DNA of 64,000 bases from the NCBI GenBank assembly GCA_013396655.1, contig WBMV01006430.1, positions 211,757 through 275,756 of the forward strand, given 5' to 3'. Shown here one piece after another: positions 60,251-64,000 of this stretch. Each line of letters begins with the position of its first letter. Position 1 is the stretch's first letter. A program made the translations under genes and the position numbers. The DNA is from Campylorhamphus procurvoides. Its lineage: Eukaryota > Chordata > Aves > Passeriformes > Dendrocolaptidae. The notes under the pieces were generated by a model. The model ran no database searches. It was not told where the DNA came from and worked only from the letters and a program-made list of their open reading frames with translations.

Positions 60251-61024
60251 CTGCAGGGGAACACACCCCACCAGGGCTGAGGAGTCCCTGCAAACCTCCA
60301 TTCCCACCCAGCTCCAGGTCATGGAGAGCAGGAGCTGCAGATCTGGGTGGTCAAGGGATGCTCGAGGTCATGAGTGGTCTCCTATGGGTGAGATGCTCCC
60401 AGACAGGGTGTTCTGCTGGGCCCTGCAGCTTTGGGCAGGTTGGGCTAAAGGTGGAGCTCCCTGGGCTACCAAGGAGGGGTCAGGGCAGGTCTGAACCCCT
60501 GGGACTCGGGGACCTCCCTGGAAACAGAGATGCAACATCAGAGTCAACACCATGTTCTTCTCAAAGGCATCAAGCTCATGAAATCTGGTTTGGAACCTGT
60601 TCAGGCACCCAAACCCGGCTGGAAAAGGCTCTGGGGGGTCACTTGGCCGAGGGGGGGACAAAGGCTGAGCTGCCAAAAAAGGCCCAAGAGCAAGGACCTC
60701 TCCCTTGGGACAGGGGTGGAGGGTGTTTGAGGAACAGCTCACCCAGCAGACCTCGTGGGAAAGGGACACCTGAGGGAAGAAATCCATGCTGGGAGCCAGA
60801 ATTCCACGGGGTGATGATGGGTGTGAGGAACGGGCAGGAGATTTTGGGGAGCAAAGAGAGTGGGGAACCCAGAGGGGTGGGGATTTATGTCCTGCGCAGG
60901 GTGGAACAGAGCGAAGGTGGAGCTGGGAGGGAATGGCTGAGCACAGTCTCACAGTGCCCTGCAGTGGCTGGAGGTGCCAGTGCAGCCCTGAAGGGGTGGC
61001 AGAGACGGGCAGGGGGTGGTGGCA

Positions 61025-61212
61025 CCTCTGCTCTGATCCACCCCTGCCCCAGTGGGAGGTGTCCCTGCCCCAGTGTGGGGTGTCCCTGCCCCAGTATGAA
61101 GTGTCCCTGCTCCAGTTGAGGTGTCCCTGCCCCAGTGGGAGGTGTCCCTGCCCATGGCAGGGGGTGGAATGGGATGGGCTTTAAGGTCCCTTCCAACCCA
61201 AACCACTCCATG
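61025..61212 (+). repeat. CR1 3' fragment with internal tandem expansion
   Basis: Five units of about 19-20 bp (GAGGTGTCCCTGCCCCAGT and variants) run into a normal CR1 3' end (GGGCTTTAAGGTCCCTTCC...CCACTCCATG). It parallels 1488-1702. Confidence 0.85.
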
Positions 61213-61544
61213 CTGCTCTGCAGTCCCCAAAAGGGAAGGTGCAAATTGAACCGGAGCCATCCCAAATCGCAGCTGGAATGTGCAGATTTACACCAGGGTG
61301 TAAATGCCTCGTGTGGTGACAGAAGGACCTGCAATCCCCCCTTGCTCACACACCCTGTGACAAACACAACTGTTTTACTCGGGCTGGAGGGACCAAATGA
61401 AACCTCCACTTCAACAGCCACAAACCCAGGCTAGGCCAGGATTTCATTCTCTGATTCTGTTCGAGTGAAAAGGGGAAAACACTTTCCTGTTTGGCTTTTT
61501 AGGACTAAAATTCTGCTTTCAGCCCCCACCTCAGATACCCCCTG

Positions 61545-61625
61545 ACCCCATCTGAGATCCCCCAGAGACCTTCCCATCTGAGATCCCCCTGAGCCTTTCC
61601 CATCTGAGATCCCCCTGAGCCTTTC
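61545..61625. repeat. 27-bp tandem repeat, three units
   Basis: Units built on CCCATCTGAGATCCCCCTGA followed by GCCTTTC. Confidence 0.9.
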
Positions 61626-62074
61626 CCTTTGGCTCTTGGATGCTCCAAAGCCCTGGGACACCCAGCAAAGCCCTGAAACCTCCCAAATCCGCAAAGCCAA
61701 AGGACAGCCAACACTTCCCCCACCTGGGCCCCTGCAGGGAGAGGGAGATTTTATCACTGCAGCCTGCCCTGTCCTTTAATTACAGCCCTGCCTTGGGTTA
61801 CAGCTCCCAGAGCCCTGCAAGGAAAAGAGCTTTAAGAAGCAAAAGCTGGTTGGACTGTCAGTGAAAAAACCAGTTTTCTGCCTGTGTGGAGCCCTGGGCA
61901 GGGTTTTGCAGCAGAGCTCTGGGGGCCAGACCAATACCCACAGCACAGCCAGCCAGGGAGGGGGTGGGCAGCAAACCCAGCCCCTTCTTGAGGGAAAACC
62001 GGTGAATTCAAGAGCTGAAACCAAAGTGCAATTCCTTTTGTTCCCCCTGCAAACCCCAGCTGGGCTGAGAGCAG

Positions 62075-62217
62075 CGTCTGCAGCCCCAGGGGCAGGAGAA
62101 GGGGCTGGTTCTGCAGCCCCAGGGGCAGGAGAAGGGGCTGGTTCTGCAGCCCCAGGGGCAGGGAAAGGGGCTGGTTCTGCAGCCCCAGGGGCAGGAGAAG
62201 GGGCTGGTTCTGCAGCT
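62075..62217. repeat. 33-bp tandem repeat, four units
   Basis: Units built on GCAGCCCCAGGGGCAGGAGA followed by AGGGGCTGGTTCT. 33 is a multiple of 3, so it makes a spurious repetitive reading frame. Confidence 0.92.
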
Positions 62218-63104
62218 TTGCCCATCCTGGGCTTGGAGAACCCAAGCTCTGGGCTCTGGGGTCAGTTCAGCTCTTCCCCACCACCTTTCCCTTCTTGGTT
62301 TTCCCTTCGTGCAGCGTCCCCAGCCCTGTTTGTTCAGACAAGGGGTCAGTCCAGCTCCTGTTAACACCCCGTGCTGGGAAGGGAGCCCTTCCAGCCCCAG
62401 CCTGGCTGGCCCACCACTTTTCCAGCTCCCTGCTCAGCATTAACGTGCTGTTCTGTGCTCTCTGCTCCTCAGACAATGGCAGGATTCAAGGCAAACGTTG
62501 ATTTTGGAGCTGCTCTCCAGCTCTGGGCTCGTTGTTGCGGCTCCAAACGCCCCAAAGCCAAAGGCCCCAGAGCTGCAGGAGCACTTGGAGCCTGCAAAGC
62601 CCCTCCTGCCCCGTGCCCACAGACCTGTGGAACCCCCAGCTTTCCCATCTGCTGGAAAAAACCCCTTGATGGGGAAAACATCTCCGTGTCACGCAGCGAA
62701 GGGGTCGGGGCTGCACGGAGAGCACAAAGAAACCACAGAGAGCAGCAGTGGAACCCTCCAAACCACCCCAAATCCAGGGAAATGAGCTCTTCATGGGGCC
62801 AAACAATGAGCTCCTCTCTGGATGTTCTGCAAGAGAATTGCAAACTGGCTGAGAAAGTGGCCCCGGAGTTCCAGCCACTCATGGAACAGATCCCTGAGGA
62901 GCAGAAAGGGGAATGGGACCCACCAGAGGGGAAAGGAGAGCCTTGTGTGCCTGGGGAGATTGGGAATTTTGGGCCCTGGGGACACAAGACTGGCCCCACT
63001 ATCAGCACGGAATGTCTGGCATAAGGAAAGCATCTTTATCCTTCAGGGACCTCAAGTCCAGGTGCCCTTTGTGTTAAGAGATAAGGCTCAGGATGGGGAA
63101 GCAA

Positions 63105-63235
63105 AGACCTTATCTCTGCTCCTGCCTCTTCCCCCCAAGGACCAGCCCCGAGCTGATTAGTGGCACAACTGCTGCTCTTAATGAGGGACATGTCATTAAT
63201 GAGCAGCCCCTGACCTTTGGCTCCAGCCAGGCCCA
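63105..63235. promoter_or_regulatory. Candidate conserved noncoding element 5' of FBN3 exons
   Basis: Contains GAGCTGATTAGTGG, CTTAATGAGG, GTCATTAATGAGC and a nuclear-receptor-like TGACCTTTGG within about 100 bases. It lies in the FBN3 5' intron or flank. Confidence 0.28.
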
Positions 63236-64000
63236 TCTGCTGCCTTCCCTGTCCCAGGCAGAAAACAGGAGCTCCTGGGACTCAGGGAAGGATTTGCCAT
63301 CGGGGTTTAATGTGGTTTTGAGATTTCCTGGATGCTGGGCTTGGAGAAGGAACCTGCAAACAGGAGGGAAGCGGCTCCTTTTCCCCCAGCACGGGGAGAA
63401 ATCCTCTCTTTCCCAGCCATAAACTGACCCCTCAGGCAGGGGAGTCCTGCAGGGCTGAGATTCCAGGCTTGGGGCACCCCTGGATGAAGGATAAATTCCT
63501 CCTTTGAGGCCTGGGCTTGTCAATCCCAGCCAAGAGTTTGGGCAGCAGAATTTCAGCCCAGCAGGATCCCCCAGTTCTCTGGTCATCCCTAGAGGGGAGC
63601 AGGGACACCCAAAAAAGGGGATCCCATAATTCTGTGCTCATCCTCCCCTTCTGCTGGCCTGGTGGGGACCTTCTGGTGACTCCCAACCCAACACCAGCCC
63701 CATCCCTTCAGAACATCCCTCCCGTTTAGGTCGTTCCCACAGGTCCATAAATCCCACCAAAGGAAAGCAGCCTCTTCTGGTGGTCTCCTTGAGGTGAGAT
63801 AAGTGATGGAACAGACCCTGGGCAGGCTGGAGATGGCTCTTTTTATGGCCATGCAAGAAGGAGAGGGAAAGGAAGCTGTTTGGGGCCACCTGGGGCTGCT
63901 TTGGCGAGGCCCCTTCGCATCTGGAGGACAGAGCCAGACAAGGGTTGGTTTTCGGGCTGGAGGAGAGGGGATTGCAGCTCAACTGGTTTCAGATGTTGGT

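Larger units (their letters stand above)
60251..64000 (-). other. FBN3: FBN3 5' intron(s) or flank, no exon found
   Basis: I searched the - strand for the expected EGF4, hybrid 1 and EGF1-3 patterns and saw none, so the 5' exons lie further right. The stretch holds the CR1/minisatellite at 61025-61212, a 27-bp repeat at 61545-61625, a 33-bp repeat at 62075-62215 and the AT-rich island at 63105-63235. Confidence 0.65.

Noticed and set aside
62040..62370. Gly/Ala-rich frame in the 5' region that could mimic a structural protein
   Set aside because: It is a 33-bp tandem repeat whose length keeps frame; no splice context or conservation.
60251..64000. Search for EGF4, hybrid 1, EGF1-3 and the signal-peptide exon
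   Set aside because: No cysteine-spaced, phase-1 exon was seen on the minus strand; these exons must lie beyond the window.

Overview
The window is vertebrate genomic DNA, almost certainly from a bird. It is GC-rich and carries about thirty fragments of CR1, the dominant avian LINE. It is also crowded with short GC-rich minisatellites, as avian microchromosomes are. Two protein-coding genes can be supported, and they converge tail to tail: CTXN1 (cortexin-1) on the + strand and FBN3 (fibrillin-3) on the - strand. Both genes lie on human 19p13.2 (established knowledge), so the pairing looks like conserved synteny.

Layout. 1-18653 is intergenic or 5' flanking DNA with CR1 copies, minisatellites, a 244-base N gap (11585-11828) and several AT-rich, homeodomain-motif-rich islands that look like candidate conserved regulatory elements. 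18808-19062 is the intact single-exon CTXN1 CDS; its poly(A) signal is at 20218-20223. 20298-20955 is a 38-bp minisatellite lying between the two gene ends. About 21640-24709 is the probable FBN3 3' UTR, inflated by a ~1-kb assembly duplication. 24711-60250 holds 57 consecutive FBN3 coding exons on the - strand, from EGF-like 5 to the C-terminal propeptide. 60251-64000 is intron or 5' region; the FBN3 N-terminus (signal peptide, unique domain, EGF 1-3, first hybrid domain, EGF 4) was not found and should lie beyond the right edge.

FBN3 follows the fibrillin plan: EGF5, TB1, Gly/Pro-rich region, EGF6-10, TB2, EGF11-13, hybrid 2, EGF14, TB3, EGF15-26, TB4 with an RGD, EGF27-28, TB5, EGF29-35, TB6, EGF36-40, TB7, EGF41-47, furin site, C-terminal propeptide. 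Exons were placed by GT/AG boundaries, by constant phase (nearly all 1-1) and by cysteine pattern. Fibrillins are secreted, Ca2+-binding glycoproteins that assemble into 10-nm microfibrils.

The assembly has joins marked by a single N. Four of them (15001, 19749, 22013, 34794) are flanked by near-identical copies, as expected from unmerged haplotype overlaps. The join at 34794 falsely duplicates two FBN3 exons and part of a third. Joins at 24710 and 32827 truncate FBN3 exons. One further N (59503) sits in a simple tandem repeat.
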